The position numbers and the translations under genes are program-made. The notes under the pieces were generated by a model. The model was not told the origin of the DNA. It did not search any database and saw only the letters and a list, made by a program, of their open reading frames with translations. From an uncultured bacterium (GTDB taxonomy: Bacteria; Verrucomicrobiota; Kiritimatiellia; RFP12; UBA1067), in contig CACWVU010000028.1 in NCBI GenBank assembly GCA_902764415.1, positions 1 through 33,542 on the forward strand: DNA of 33,542 nt, in the 5' to 3' direction. Positions 6,746-14,962 of this stretch are shown here, in pieces. Within the stretch, counting starts at the first letter, position 1, and every line of letters starts with the position of its first letter.

Positions 6746-7400
6746 ATTCTCGTAATAGATCAAGCTCGTCATCATATCGCATGGCCAACTTGATAGCATG
6801 TTCACGATCCCATCCAAATTCTTCGCACAAAATCCTTATTACTGTATCACTGTAAAGTTTTATGCCTGAATGAAAAATCGAAATAACAAATTGATGCCAT
6901 CTCTGCACATCATTCGGATGCAATGAGGTGCGATTTGCCAATGCATCAAACGACTCTAGTTTTTGCCACGATGCTTCTGGCATCACATCTTTCCCGGTAA
7001 ACTCATCTTTGGTAATCACGCACGTCAAATCCAGTTTCACGGGGTCTACTATTTCACTGGCAAATTTCACCAGCACCTCATTGTACTCATCCATGCTCAG
7101 CTGGCTTGTCTGGCACGGCACAATATTACTAATCCAAATACGATGCTCGTCCTCGCTATAAACCAATGAAACCATAGCATATGGATTCTTATTACCATCA
7201 AAGCGAACCACGCAAGAAAACAGTCCAGAAACAAAGCAGATGCCATCAGCAAACCGCTTCATCCTGTCATCGTCAATTTGCCAGCCGTCTGGGCATGATG
7301 ATGACAGATAACTTGTCAAGCGACTAAAGAAAGCTTGCGCTTGATCCTTCGAACACGAAATGAACAAATCCTTAAATCGCTTCATGCCAGTATACTCCAT
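6732..7400 (-). CDS. unknown 222-aa protein between mod and the PIN gene
   Basis: No family recognised. The start is the ATG at 7400, which shares its A with the mod stop codon (TAATG), a strong sign of coupled translation; a second ATG five codons on is possible. The sequence alternates predicted strands (GICFVSGLFSCVVRFDG, PYAMVSLVYSE, HRIWISNIVP, KLDLTCVITKDEF) with a C-terminal helical part. This suggests a single alpha/beta domain with no transmembrane segment or signal peptide. Its stop lies inside the start region of the PIN gene. The position between the modification enzyme and an RNase makes it a candidate sensor, specificity or antitoxin component, by context only. Confidence 0.7.
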   Translation of the reverse strand: MEYTGMKRFKDLFISCSKDQAQAFFSRLTSYLSSSCPDGWQIDDDRMKRFADGICFVSGLFSCVVRFDGNKNPYAMVSLVYSEDEHRIWISNIVPCQTSQLSMDEYNEVLVKFASEIVDPVKLDLTCVITKDEFTGKDVMPEASWQKLESFDALANRTSLHPNDVQRWHQFVISIFHSGIKLYSDTVIRILCEEFGWDREHAIKLAMRYDDELDLLREYVNG

Positions 7401-9259
7401 TAAAGTCCGATCACCGTCTCGTCGCCGCAGATGTTGCGGAGGCGGATGCGGAGGGGTTTCTTGAAACAGGCGATGGTGCCGTCCCAGTATTTGTTGGTCT
7501 TGGTTCCGTTGAGCCGGACGAGCCCGAACTTGTCGATCAGTATCTCCGTGTCGGAATGCCATGCACCGGTCTTGCGGGTGCAATCGACCGAAATGGACTC
7601 GATCATCTCAAGTCCCTCCTCGGAGACCTTGATCTCCTTGAACTTCTTGCCGGGCTTTTGATTCAGGAAGCAACGCTCGTTGAACTCGGCGATTCTGCCG
7701 CGAACGCGATCCGAATCGAACTTCTCAATCGTGATGAGATACTTGTTGATCAAATCGTCCTTGTTGTCGCCGATGGAGTATTCAACCGTGTCGTTGACAA
7801 CCACATCGCCCAGCACGGATTTGAGGTCGCGCAACTCCACTTTGATCAACGACGTGTCATCTTCCTTGATGATCTTGTTGACTTCTTCCTGGTCGATCTC
7901 GATGTAATAGACAATGACCTTCTTCGTGCCAGACGGCAAATCAGGCATCGCCTCATGCAAAATCCGGAACATGAGCGGAGCATCCAACACGCGCGTGGTT
8001 GAATCCATCAAGTTCGGAACATAAACAGGAATCATCCCCAACTTGGAATCATGGATCGCCCCTTCCCAGAACGAATCAAGCGCATCCTCATTGCGCAAAC
8101 CGGGAATAAGCGACTTGATTTTATCCATCGTCTGAACTGGATTGCGATAGAGCTGAACTCCATCTTGCACGTCAAGGCATTTGAATGAAGTACCATCAAT
8201 GGCGCACAACCGATCGCGCGTCGTCTGTACCGAGTTGAGACCCACATCAGCATGGATGAACCGCCGCCCCAACTTCGCCGCAGCTGCTGCAGTCGTACCA
8301 CTCCCACCAAAGAAGTCTGCGACAATCATCCCCGCATCAGAAGACGCGTTGATTATTCGCTCCAGCAAAGCCTCTGGTTTTTGCGTGGCATAATCAACAG
8401 GCTCTTCCTTGTCGGCTGGCTGCAACATGGACATACGCCACACATCATCAACAGTATACTCATCAGATTCAATGTAAATCACCTTTCCATTCTCATCCTT
8501 AGCATTGACAAGCTTCTGTTCCTCCTTGCTCCAAACACGCTTGATTTGCTTGACCTTTTCAGCTCGCTTTTCCTGAATTGGAGAGAACCTGAACTTATCC
8601 CCCTTACAGTAAACATAAATTACATCATGATTCGATGCAAATCGCTTCACATTCCCTTGCATCTTATTGTAGTAATGCCAGATAATCTCATTAACAAAAT
8701 TGTCCTCGCCAAAAATCTCGTCCATCAGCACTTTCACATAATGACCGATGTGCCAATCAAGATGCACATAGATAGATGCAGTATCGCTCATCACCGATTT
8801 GATGGCGCAGAGATTCTCATACATCCAGTTGAGATACTTCTCCTTCTCCCACACGTCGCCGTACATCTTTTCCTCAAAGGCGGCGAGACGGTCGTCATCG
8901 ATCTGTTCGCCCTCTTCGACCTTGCCAGACTTGCCCTTAAGCGGATTACGCCGGAGATAGACTTTCTTCGCGTAGTCCGCGCCGGACGCAAACGGCGGAT
9001 CAATGTAAACAAGGTCAACCTTGCCCCCCTTATCCTTCAGGTAGGCGCATGCGCTCAGGCATTCGCCGCGGATCACGAGATTGCCTGTCTTGGCATCCGT
9101 ACCGACCTGCTCCTTCAGCTCCATCTCATAACGCGGCATGCCACGGCGAATACGGTCCTTGACCTTGTCATCGCCGTAATAGCGCAACGTACGCGTGAAA
9201 TTGAGAATCGCCTGTCCCTTGACCGGATCGGGTGTAAAAGGTATGAATTTCGCGCTCAT
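7400..9259 (-). CDS. mod: Type III-like DNA adenine methyltransferase (Mod)
   Basis: A 619-aa site-specific N6-adenine (or N4-cytosine) methyltransferase of the beta class. Motif IV, DPPF (residues 87-90, VYIDPPFASG), precedes the SAM-binding motif I, DFFGGSGTT (315-323), which defines the beta order of Mod subunits. The C-terminal 250 residues are the family's variable target-recognition and oligomerisation region. The ATG at 9259 is preferred over an adjacent GTG because AAGGAG, inside the last codons of res, lies 6 nt upstream. It forms the modification half of a restriction-modification pair with the upstream Res; in most Type III systems mod comes first, so the order is reversed here. 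Composition is intermediate between the core genes and the AT-rich accessory genes. Confidence 0.9.
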   Translation of the reverse strand: MSAKFIPFTPDPVKGQAILNFTRTLRYYGDDKVKDRIRRGMPRYEMELKEQVGTDAKTGNLVIRGECLSACAYLKDKGGKVDLVYIDPPFASGADYAKKVYLRRNPLKGKSGKVEEGEQIDDDRLAAFEEKMYGDVWEKEKYLNWMYENLCAIKSVMSDTASIYVHLDWHIGHYVKVLMDEIFGEDNFVNEIIWHYYNKMQGNVKRFASNHDVIYVYCKGDKFRFSPIQEKRAEKVKQIKRVWSKEEQKLVNAKDENGKVIYIESDEYTVDDVWRMSMLQPADKEEPVDYATQKPEALLERIINASSDAGMIVADFFGGSGTTAAAAAKLGRRFIHADVGLNSVQTTRDRLCAIDGTSFKCLDVQDGVQLYRNPVQTMDKIKSLIPGLRNEDALDSFWEGAIHDSKLGMIPVYVPNLMDSTTRVLDAPLMFRILHEAMPDLPSGTKKVIVYYIEIDQEEVNKIIKEDDTSLIKVELRDLKSVLGDVVVNDTVEYSIGDNKDDLINKYLITIEKFDSDRVRGRIAEFNERCFLNQKPGKKFKEIKVSEEGLEMIESISVDCTRKTGAWHSDTEILIDKFGLVRLNGTKTNKYWDGTIACFKKPLRIRLRNICGDETVIGL

Positions 9260-9262
9260 CAC

Positions 9263-12214
9263 TTACTCCTTGAAGAACTTGTTGATCTCATCCACCAGCA
9301 ACCCCTGCCACTGACCGCCCTTATCTTCTTGCAGATAGAGGTAATCGTATTCGGGAAATCCGTTGCCGCCCTTGTTCTGCGCAAGGAAGGTCGTCTGCAT
9401 AAACGCCTTGCGCGACTTGAACGCTGGATCATTGGCGTAGAGTTCGCCCTTGGTTTCGACAATCAGGCACTTGACGATCTTCTTACGCGCCTTGTCCCGC
9501 TGGATGATCAGGAAGTCGGGCGTGTACTGTCCGACGGACTGCTGGATGCCGCCGACCTTGCGATAGCAGCGGATGCGGAACTCGGTAAACGGCGCATCGC
9601 CGTTGTAGTAAATCTCAAGATGCTTTGATTTCAGCTCGGCCGTGGCAATCGCCCGCTTGAAGAAGTCCCTCTCAAAGCCGCTGTCGGTCTTGTAGGGCAG
9701 ATAGTGGTAAGAATAATCCTTGGCGTTTGCGCCGGACTCTGCACGAGCGATCTTCTCACGATAAAGTGCTGCCGCATCTTCATCTTCCTCTGCGATGGCC
9801 TCTTCCAGTCGCTGACGCCACTTCTCGACATTCGGATTCGTCGTGGCCGTGGAGATACCCTTCTCGTCATCGCGAATGATCTGCGCACATTCCTTTTGGT
9901 TGGGGATATAGGCCTTTTCGTCGGCGACAAGCTCCTCGCGGTGCTCATTCAGATACTGCACATCCAACAGTTTCGCATCAGTCGGAATCTCCTCCTCGTT
10001 GACCGTCAGCTTGCGGCTCGGCCAATAGGCGCGGCGAATTGCCGACCGAATTTCATCCTGCCGATAGGATGTGGAAAGGACGCTATCACCATCCGAATCC
10101 TTAACCGAAATCAACTTGAATATCTCACGGAGAATCTTGTCCTCGGCTTTCAATTCCGCAAGCTTAAGTACGCCGAAGCTCTCCTTGCTGATCTCCGAAA
10201 GCCAAGCCGAATAGGACATGGCGAACGAACGATCAGCAAAAGAGCCATGTGCCGTGGAAATGTCCTTTTTAGTGTCCTTGAAATCGCCGGTGGTGATGGT
10301 TTCCGTTGTGCGAAAACCCTTCAACTTGCGCTTCAAGGCCTTAAGGCGTTCTGCAACCGGAACCTTGTCCACGACCACATCATCCCCATAGCTGACCTTC
10401 AGCTGATAGAACGGCAATGTGGGCAGATCGAGCTTCGCCGTGCGGTCATAGCGCTTGATGAGAATACCGTCCGTCACACCAGACTGGAAAGCCTGAAGAG
10501 TCGTGTGCTGCTGCTGCGCCAGCTGGTCTTCAAGATGCTTTCCGTTGGATGCGTTCAGATAGATCGAGGCCGACTCTTCCGCGGCATTCTCAACCTCTCG
10601 CATGCATCGGCAGGACGTCTGCAAGACCATCTTGCGCGGACAGTCGCCGTCCTGCGAAAGAATAACCCCGGCGAGGCTACGGCAATCCCAGCCTTCCTTG
10701 CCGATCTGAACAAGCAACACAACGCGCTTCTTCGAAAACGCAAAATCGAGCTGCTCGAATTCAAGCTGTGCACCCTCGGGTTCCTTATACTTGGCATTGC
10801 CCCTGTGATATTTGAGGATTGCAGTCGCCGGATCGAGTCCGCAGCCCTTGACGATCTTCGCGACCTCGGGATAGACCTCTTCCTCCAACCGATCCACCCC
10901 TCCACAGTAAATGGCCAGCTTGGCGAAACAACCGTTCGCATATTTCTTGCGACCGAACTTCTCAAAGAACTCCTTGACGCCACGACGCACAATGGAAAGC
11001 GGCTGGGCAGCCCCGCTCACCACAGTCACAGTCGGCTTTTTAAGGAAATCCCCGACACCACGCACCAAAGGATAATAGTAGACAGTGCTGGCAATCTCCT
11101 CCGTCTTAAACGCAATGCCTGCGCCCAATTCCACCTTTTCGGCTTTGTCAAGATAAGGCGTACCCGAAAAACCCAGGACGGAATTGATACCAACTCCACC
11201 AGCAGCCCAGTTGTTGACCACCGCCCGTAACTTCACCTCGTCCGACTTGTCAGTTTGAGACGCTGTATGATGCGCCTCGTCAATCAAAATGGCAAGCGAC
11301 GGAATCTTTCCAATCGTGGCCCGCAGCTCATTGGCCCGCTCCGACTTTTCATCGTCCGTCAGACGAAGGAGCATGCCGCTCTCATCCAATGCCACCCTGT
11401 CAAGGATGACCTTTTCGGCATTGGTGACCAAGACAACGCCAAACATCTCCTGATAAGGCTGAAACCGCGCAATCTTCTGTACATTCGGATTCCGCACCTG
11501 ATTGGACTTGGATGAAGTCGTCTCGGAATCAAGAATCTCAAACTTGACGAGTTGCCTCAGGTTCGACGCCAGCGGGTCGGGAATCACCCACGTCGGATCA
11601 AACGCCTCAATCGTGCGCAGACTCGGGACAATGGAAGATTTAGTTCCAGACGGTGCCAGCACGATGAAGTTGTGCGCGAAAGCGGGATTCTCCGGTTCCT
11701 GTTGCGCATACATCAAGTCAAGATACATGAACGCCGCCATCAAATAGGTCTTGCCAGCGCCCATCGGCAGCGAAAACAAGTAGTCGGGATAGGAAACGCG
11801 GTAGAAGATCTGGTCAAACACATCCTCTGCATTTATCTTCTCGGGCGACTCCTTCAGAACCTTCGCCAGATCAGGCGCAAGAACATCCTTGGCATCCTCT
11901 TCCTTCTGCAGTGCGAATTCCAAAAGCGCCGCAGATGCGGGATGCGTCGCAAGATAGGTGCGAGCTGTAGATGAAAGCGGTACTGCATTCAAGTCCAAAG
12001 AACTAAATGCCCCCTCGGAAAACAACTTCGACAATGGCCTGTTGCCACACGCAATTTTTAGGAACAAATAGGTCTTAATGGCATCAACCTGAATCTCGCG
12101 CAATCCCACCCCTGATTTCGACCGCTCAAGCATGTACTGGATTGTCTCGCGCACCGGACAATCCGGCCTCGCGATCCACGCGTCACGCTTGCGCTTTATC
12201 ATTTCGTAAAACAT
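9263..12214 (-). CDS. res: Type III-like restriction subunit (Res), SF2 helicase with C-terminal nuclease motif
   Basis: A 983-aa protein. A superfamily-2 helicase core carries Walker A PMGAGKT (150-156), the Walker B box DEAHH (312-316) and motif III SGTP (350-353). The C-terminus has a PD-(D/E)XK nuclease signature, PD at 899-900 and E920-T-K922 (IVETKGEL), as expected for Res subunits, which translocate along DNA and cleave unmodified sites. The ATG at 12214 is chosen because GAAAGGGA lies about 5 nt upstream; an in-frame TTG at 12241 is less likely. It follows an 11-nt gap after the repeat-borne 69-aa leader ORF and ends 3 nt before the mod start, so it is the head of the restriction operon proper. 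Confidence 0.9.
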   Translation of the reverse strand: MFYEMIKRKRDAWIARPDCPVRETIQYMLERSKSGVGLREIQVDAIKTYLFLKIACGNRPLSKLFSEGAFSSLDLNAVPLSSTARTYLATHPASAALLEFALQKEEDAKDVLAPDLAKVLKESPEKINAEDVFDQIFYRVSYPDYLFSLPMGAGKTYLMAAFMYLDLMYAQQEPENPAFAHNFIVLAPSGTKSSIVPSLRTIEAFDPTWVIPDPLASNLRQLVKFEILDSETTSSKSNQVRNPNVQKIARFQPYQEMFGVVLVTNAEKVILDRVALDESGMLLRLTDDEKSERANELRATIGKIPSLAILIDEAHHTASQTDKSDEVKLRAVVNNWAAGGVGINSVLGFSGTPYLDKAEKVELGAGIAFKTEEIASTVYYYPLVRGVGDFLKKPTVTVVSGAAQPLSIVRRGVKEFFEKFGRKKYANGCFAKLAIYCGGVDRLEEEVYPEVAKIVKGCGLDPATAILKYHRGNAKYKEPEGAQLEFEQLDFAFSKKRVVLLVQIGKEGWDCRSLAGVILSQDGDCPRKMVLQTSCRCMREVENAAEESASIYLNASNGKHLEDQLAQQQHTTLQAFQSGVTDGILIKRYDRTAKLDLPTLPFYQLKVSYGDDVVVDKVPVAERLKALKRKLKGFRTTETITTGDFKDTKKDISTAHGSFADRSFAMSYSAWLSEISKESFGVLKLAELKAEDKILREIFKLISVKDSDGDSVLSTSYRQDEIRSAIRRAYWPSRKLTVNEEEIPTDAKLLDVQYLNEHREELVADEKAYIPNQKECAQIIRDDEKGISTATTNPNVEKWRQRLEEAIAEEDEDAAALYREKIARAESGANAKDYSYHYLPYKTDSGFERDFFKRAIATAELKSKHLEIYYNGDAPFTEFRIRCYRKVGGIQQSVGQYTPDFLIIQRDKARKKIVKCLIVETKGELYANDPAFKSRKAFMQTTFLAQNKGGNGFPEYDYLYLQEDKGGQWQGLLVDEINKFFKE

Positions 12215-12225
12215 TGAATTCCCTT

Positions 12226-12435
12226 TCAAACCCTGTCGCAATCTATTTCATATATTTTATCATCGTAACGGAAGGTTCTGGACTTTGTATATGCTTTTAC
12301 TGTATATGCCGCGCAGCGCGGGCTGAACTGCGACGAGGTTTCCACCGTCACGGACGCGTCACAGCGCATGCCAGCCGCAATTCCGCCCACGATGGCGAGG
12401 GCGAGGGAAAGCGCGGTCTTGGCATGGGGTTTCAT
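12226..12435 (-). CDS. 69-aa repeat-borne leader ORF ahead of res
   Basis: The ATG lies 7 nt after the TGG-TATAAT promoter of repeat copy A. The product begins like a signal peptide (MKPHAKTALSLALAIVGGIA) and continues MRCDASVTVET, then AAYTVKAYT, the last part encoded by the CTGTATATGC repeats. The final 18 residues lie outside the repeat. The equivalent ORF in copy B (14963-15196) shares most of the N-terminal 50 residues. The stop is 11 nt before the res start. It may be a small secreted peptide or a translated leader whose value is carrying a promoter; no family is recognised. Confidence 0.4.
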   Translation of the reverse strand: MKPHAKTALSLALAIVGGIAAGMRCDASVTVETSSQFSPRCAAYTVKAYTKSRTFRYDDKIYEIDCDRV

Positions 12436-12505
12436 CGCGTGAATTATACCATTTTTGCCGCGGTTCGTGTTGGCTTTCGCGGCAGATTTCCGTGGCCGCG
12501 AAAAG
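12286..12505. repeat. 220-bp direct repeat, copy A
   Basis: Aligned by eye to 15047-15266 it has the same length, no gaps and about 24 mismatches (around 89% identity), same orientation. The left end is two CTGTATATGC-like units separated by TTTTA; the right end is GCGAAAAG. It contains an extended -10 promoter and the start of a signal-peptide-like ORF, both pointing left into the res-mod operon. The right edge lies 13 nt from the stop of the DUF4186 gene. Confidence 0.9.
12443..12448 (-). promoter_or_regulatory. extended -10 promoter in repeat copy A, driving the res-mod operon
   Basis: The minus strand reads TGG-TATAAT, then 7 nt (TCACGCG), then the ATG of the 69-aa leader. No TTGACA-like -35 is evident. 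It is the only recognisable promoter upstream of res, so the repeat appears to supply transcription for the restriction operon. Confidence 0.6.
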
Positions 12506-12518
12506 AAAAATAGTAGCA

Positions 12519-12902
12519 CTACCCGAGCGCTGTGCGACCATTCTCCCTCTCAATCCATGCCATGAGAAAGTCGACGATCCCCCGCTGTCGCTCGGCGGGG
12601 ATCGGGACCCCGAGCGGCACCTTCCACCACTTGGCGAGGCAGTCGCGGCAGCAGCACGCGCAGGCGTGTTGCGCCTTGAACACGGGATGCCCGCGCATCG
12701 GCGTCTGCTTCCCGTCGTTCGGCGGATTAGCCGGTGCGAGCCTCGTTCGGATGAAGTCCTCGCAATGGGAGCGTATCGTCTCCATCCCCTTCTCTGCTAT
12801 GTACTTCCTGTCCGCAGACGAGAGGTGGAAGCGACTGCGAAAATTCGACTTCGACAACCGCGTGAAAGCCGCATCATAGCGGTCTATCAAATTTCCACCC
12901 AT
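12519..12902 (-). CDS. DUF4186 family protein
   Basis: A 127-aa protein matching the DUF4186 pattern: LSKSNFRSRFHLSSADRKYI, a long helix, IRTRLAPANPPNDGKQTPMRGHP, then a Cys-rich block (HACACCCRDCLAKWW) and a terminal helix. The Cys/His cluster suggests metal binding; the family's function is unknown. The ATG at 12902 overlaps the end of the phosphoesterase gene by 16 nt, so it is the last gene of the AbiE operon. Repeat copy A begins 13 nt after its stop. Confidence 0.8.
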   Translation of the reverse strand: MGGNLIDRYDAAFTRLSKSNFRSRFHLSSADRKYIAEKGMETIRSHCEDFIRTRLAPANPPNDGKQTPMRGHPVFKAQHACACCCRDCLAKWWKVPLGVPIPAERQRGIVDFLMAWIERENGRTALG

Positions 12903-13576
12903 GTCGGCTCGTAGGCGATTTCGTACCGTTCGTCGAGGCGGGAGACGTTGTAGACACGGGTTGACTCAAAGTCTACACCGCCGTGCTGTCCTGTGTGGAT
13001 ATGGCCGCAGAAAACGAATCGCGGATGCTTCTCGACGATGGCCTCTGTCAGCTCCGACGAGCCAAAATGCTCGGAGTCCGTCTGTAGCGAGCGGTCAACG
13101 TCACTTCCTGGGATGCGCGGCGGCGAGTGTGTGACGAGGACATCGAGACCAGGGGGAATCTTAGCGAACCACCGCTTCAGCGTGTCCGACTCGCCCTCAA
13201 ATGCCCAGGAATACGAGATGATCGGAACCCAGGGCGTTCCGTAGAACCTTACGCCGCCGATCTCCGTTCCCGCATCGCCGAGAAAATGGACGTTCGGCGA
13301 AAACTCGTACTTCCAGTCGATTCCCTGATCCTTGTAGAGTATGTGTGCAATCGGGTAGAAGTCGTGGTTTCCGGGGATGACGACAAACTGTATGCCGGGG
13401 TACGATGACGTCCATTCCCTGAACCGCTTGTTGATCCACTTCTTCTGGTCGTTTATGTGCCACGGCCCGCGCCCCTTGAGCGGCGCGACGTCACCCGCCA
13501 GCACCACGACGTCCGCTCCCCTGGGGTCAAGCCCCTCAAGGTTGCCGTGCAGATCAGATGTGGCCATTATCCGCAT
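12887..13576 (-). CDS. calcineurin-like metallophosphoesterase
   Basis: A 229-aa protein with all five phosphoesterase blocks: D8-L-H10 (TSDLHGN), GD at 28-29 (VLAGDV), GNHD at 69-72, THSPP near 148-152 and GHIH near 192-195. These bind a two-metal centre. Overall it resembles the small MPPED-like branch, whose members hydrolyse phosphodiesters or phosphomonoesters; the substrate is unknown. The start at 13576 gives the usual MRIMATSDLHG beginning, 8 nt after the abiEii stop, although the ribosome-binding site is poor. Its place between abiEii and the DUF4186 gene suggests a role in the same defence module, perhaps removing nucleotides or opposing the toxin. Confidence 0.85.
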   Translation of the reverse strand: MRIMATSDLHGNLEGLDPRGADVVVLAGDVAPLKGRGPWHINDQKKWINKRFREWTSSYPGIQFVVIPGNHDFYPIAHILYKDQGIDWKYEFSPNVHFLGDAGTEIGGVRFYGTPWVPIISYSWAFEGESDTLKRWFAKIPPGLDVLVTHSPPRIPGSDVDRSLQTDSEHFGSSELTEAIVEKHPRFVFCGHIHTGQHGGVDFESTRVYNVSRLDERYEIAYEPTWVEI

Positions 13577-13584
13577 TGCAGTTT

Positions 13585-14403
13585 CTACGCCTTGTTGATT
13601 GAGACTATCAGGTCATTCGCCCACGCGACCGCCTCGTCGCAGGTCGGGAGAACGTCAAGCCCATTCCCCGCATCTTCGTAAAGGGAATCCCATGCCGAAC
13701 CTTTCGCCACGGTCGGCGGCCAGGGCTGCCTACGCCGATAGTCAAAAAGCCTAATGCAGATCGCCCTTGCTTCGGCTAGGTCAATCTGCGAATGCCCGCA
13801 CATGAGCTGAAGGTCGACAAGGTCGTGCGGACGATCCGCACCCGCCGTTGTGACAGCGTGCAGTTTCTGTGCAATCTGGTACGACAGCTTCATTACTGGG
13901 ATCGGATTCGGGCGAGGAAATCCAAGTTGCTCAAGCACCTCGGCAATGTCGGACGGATATTCAAGCTCTGCTTCGTCGGCGTCGCCAATCTCGTTGTGGC
14001 CGATTTCAATTCTGACGGTCTGCCACGATCTGTCGTTGTATGCGAGTCTTATGTCGTAAGGTATCATGACATAACCCTGCGGAACGCCTGCCGGATGAGG
14101 CGGCTCGACGCGCTGCAACCTTCCTGTAAAACCGTTCCATCCAGCCTTGAGACTCGATTCAAGCTTGTCTAGATATGCATCCAACTCCATGACGCGCGCC
14201 GTGTCCATGTCGCGGGTGTAGCGCGTCATGTTGCCGCCGTAGCGGAACATCAGTGAACTGCCGCCCTTGACGACGCCGTCGGGGAGCATCTGCGCGATGA
14301 TCACGTTGGCAAGTGCGCGGCCGAGCCGCAATGCGTCGCGTTCCGGCCCTGCGATCCTGTTTATCGCCTTGATGAGATTTGTGCACGTATTTGGACGGTT
14401 CAT
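13585..14403 (-). CDS. abiEii: AbiEii-type nucleotidyltransferase toxin
   Basis: A 272-aa protein of the AbiEii/DUF1814 family, the toxin of type IV toxin-antitoxin systems. The nucleotidyltransferase signature is present: VKGGSSLMFRYG (GGSS at 47-50) followed by D65-M-D67 in RYTRDMDTAR. A helical C-terminal part includes SYQIAQKLHA and the usual HDLVDLQL helix. Family members transfer nucleotides to RNA (for some, tRNA), halting growth during phage attack. The start overlaps the abiEi stop by ATGA, giving coupled translation with the antitoxin, the canonical gene order. Confidence 0.88.
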   Translation of the reverse strand: MNRPNTCTNLIKAINRIAGPERDALRLGRALANVIIAQMLPDGVVKGGSSLMFRYGGNMTRYTRDMDTARVMELDAYLDKLESSLKAGWNGFTGRLQRVEPPHPAGVPQGYVMIPYDIRLAYNDRSWQTVRIEIGHNEIGDADEAELEYPSDIAEVLEQLGFPRPNPIPVMKLSYQIAQKLHAVTTAGADRPHDLVDLQLMCGHSQIDLAEARAICIRLFDYRRRQPWPPTVAKGSAWDSLYEDAGNGLDVLPTCDEAVAWANDLIVSINKA

Positions 14404-14930
14404 TGGGCAAACTCCCTCTTGAGTTCATGGTATTCCTGCCGGCCGACAAGCCCCTGTCGCTCGGCCTCGTCGATGGCATCGACAAGACGCTCCCTCATGA
14501 CGGTTCCCCTGCATGCACGAATCGCGTCGGCCACCGACTGGCAGGCAATCCCCTCGAACATCTCCTCCTTTACGCCTTTGGACTTTTTGACAAGGCGTAT
14601 CCACTCGGGAAGGTTTCGACGGACGCGCTTCTCGACCGCCACTTGAATTTGCTTTGGATTCACAAGGGCGAGGTTGTGCATGGCCAGCACACCGTCGCCA
14701 TAGATGATGGCGTCCCGCCCGACGAGGGCGATTGCCTCTGCGTAGTGGTCGTATGGCGTCGGGACATGATACTTGATTCTGTACACGCCGCGTCCGCATC
14801 TCTCCAGTCGACCATTCGCCTCCCAGAAAAGCAACTGCTTGCGGTGAATACCCAGTTCAGCGGCATCCTCCACGGTTATGAGTCCATACCGTTCTGCGGC
14901 AGCCTCATAAACTTTATCAAAGTTTTTCAT
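14400..14930 (-). CDS. abiEi: AbiEi-type antitoxin and autoregulator
   Basis: A 176-aa protein starting at the ATG at 14930. Residues 1 to about 52 form the AbiEi winged helix-turn-helix (ITVEDAAELGIHRKQLLFWEANGRLERCGRGVYRI). The rest is the antitoxin domain that neutralises AbiEii in the family. An upstream in-frame extension exists but adds a Trp/Phe-rich stretch lying over the promoter, so this start is preferred. The ATG lies 6 nt after a TATCAT -10 with a perfect TTGACA -35, and the -10 sits inside one of two 19-bp direct repeats, fitting the autorepression known for AbiEi. Confidence 0.88.
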   Translation of the reverse strand: MKNFDKVYEAAAERYGLITVEDAAELGIHRKQLLFWEANGRLERCGRGVYRIKYHVPTPYDHYAEAIALVGRDAIIYGDGVLAMHNLALVNPKQIQVAVEKRVRRNLPEWIRLVKKSKGVKEEMFEGIACQSVADAIRACRGTVMRERLVDAIDEAERQGLVGRQEYHELKREFAQ

Positions 14931-14948
14931 GTCAATATGATACCATAA
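14930..14948. promoter_or_regulatory. AbiEi operator candidate, proximal half (with -10 element)
   Basis: TGTCAATATGATACCATAA covers the abiEi -10 (minus strand TGG-TATCAT, 14937-14942) and touches the start codon. It differs at two positions from the distal copy at 14984-15002, 54 bp away, about five helical turns. The -35 TTGACA (14966-14961) is separated from the -10 by 18 bp. Confidence 0.65.
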
Positions 14949-14962
14949 TCGAGAACATTTTG

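Noticed and set aside
7401..7583. Longer start for the 222-aa gene inside mod
   Set aside because: The extra residues are His/Arg/Gln/Pro-rich out-of-frame translation of mod; the TAATG junction gives a natural start.
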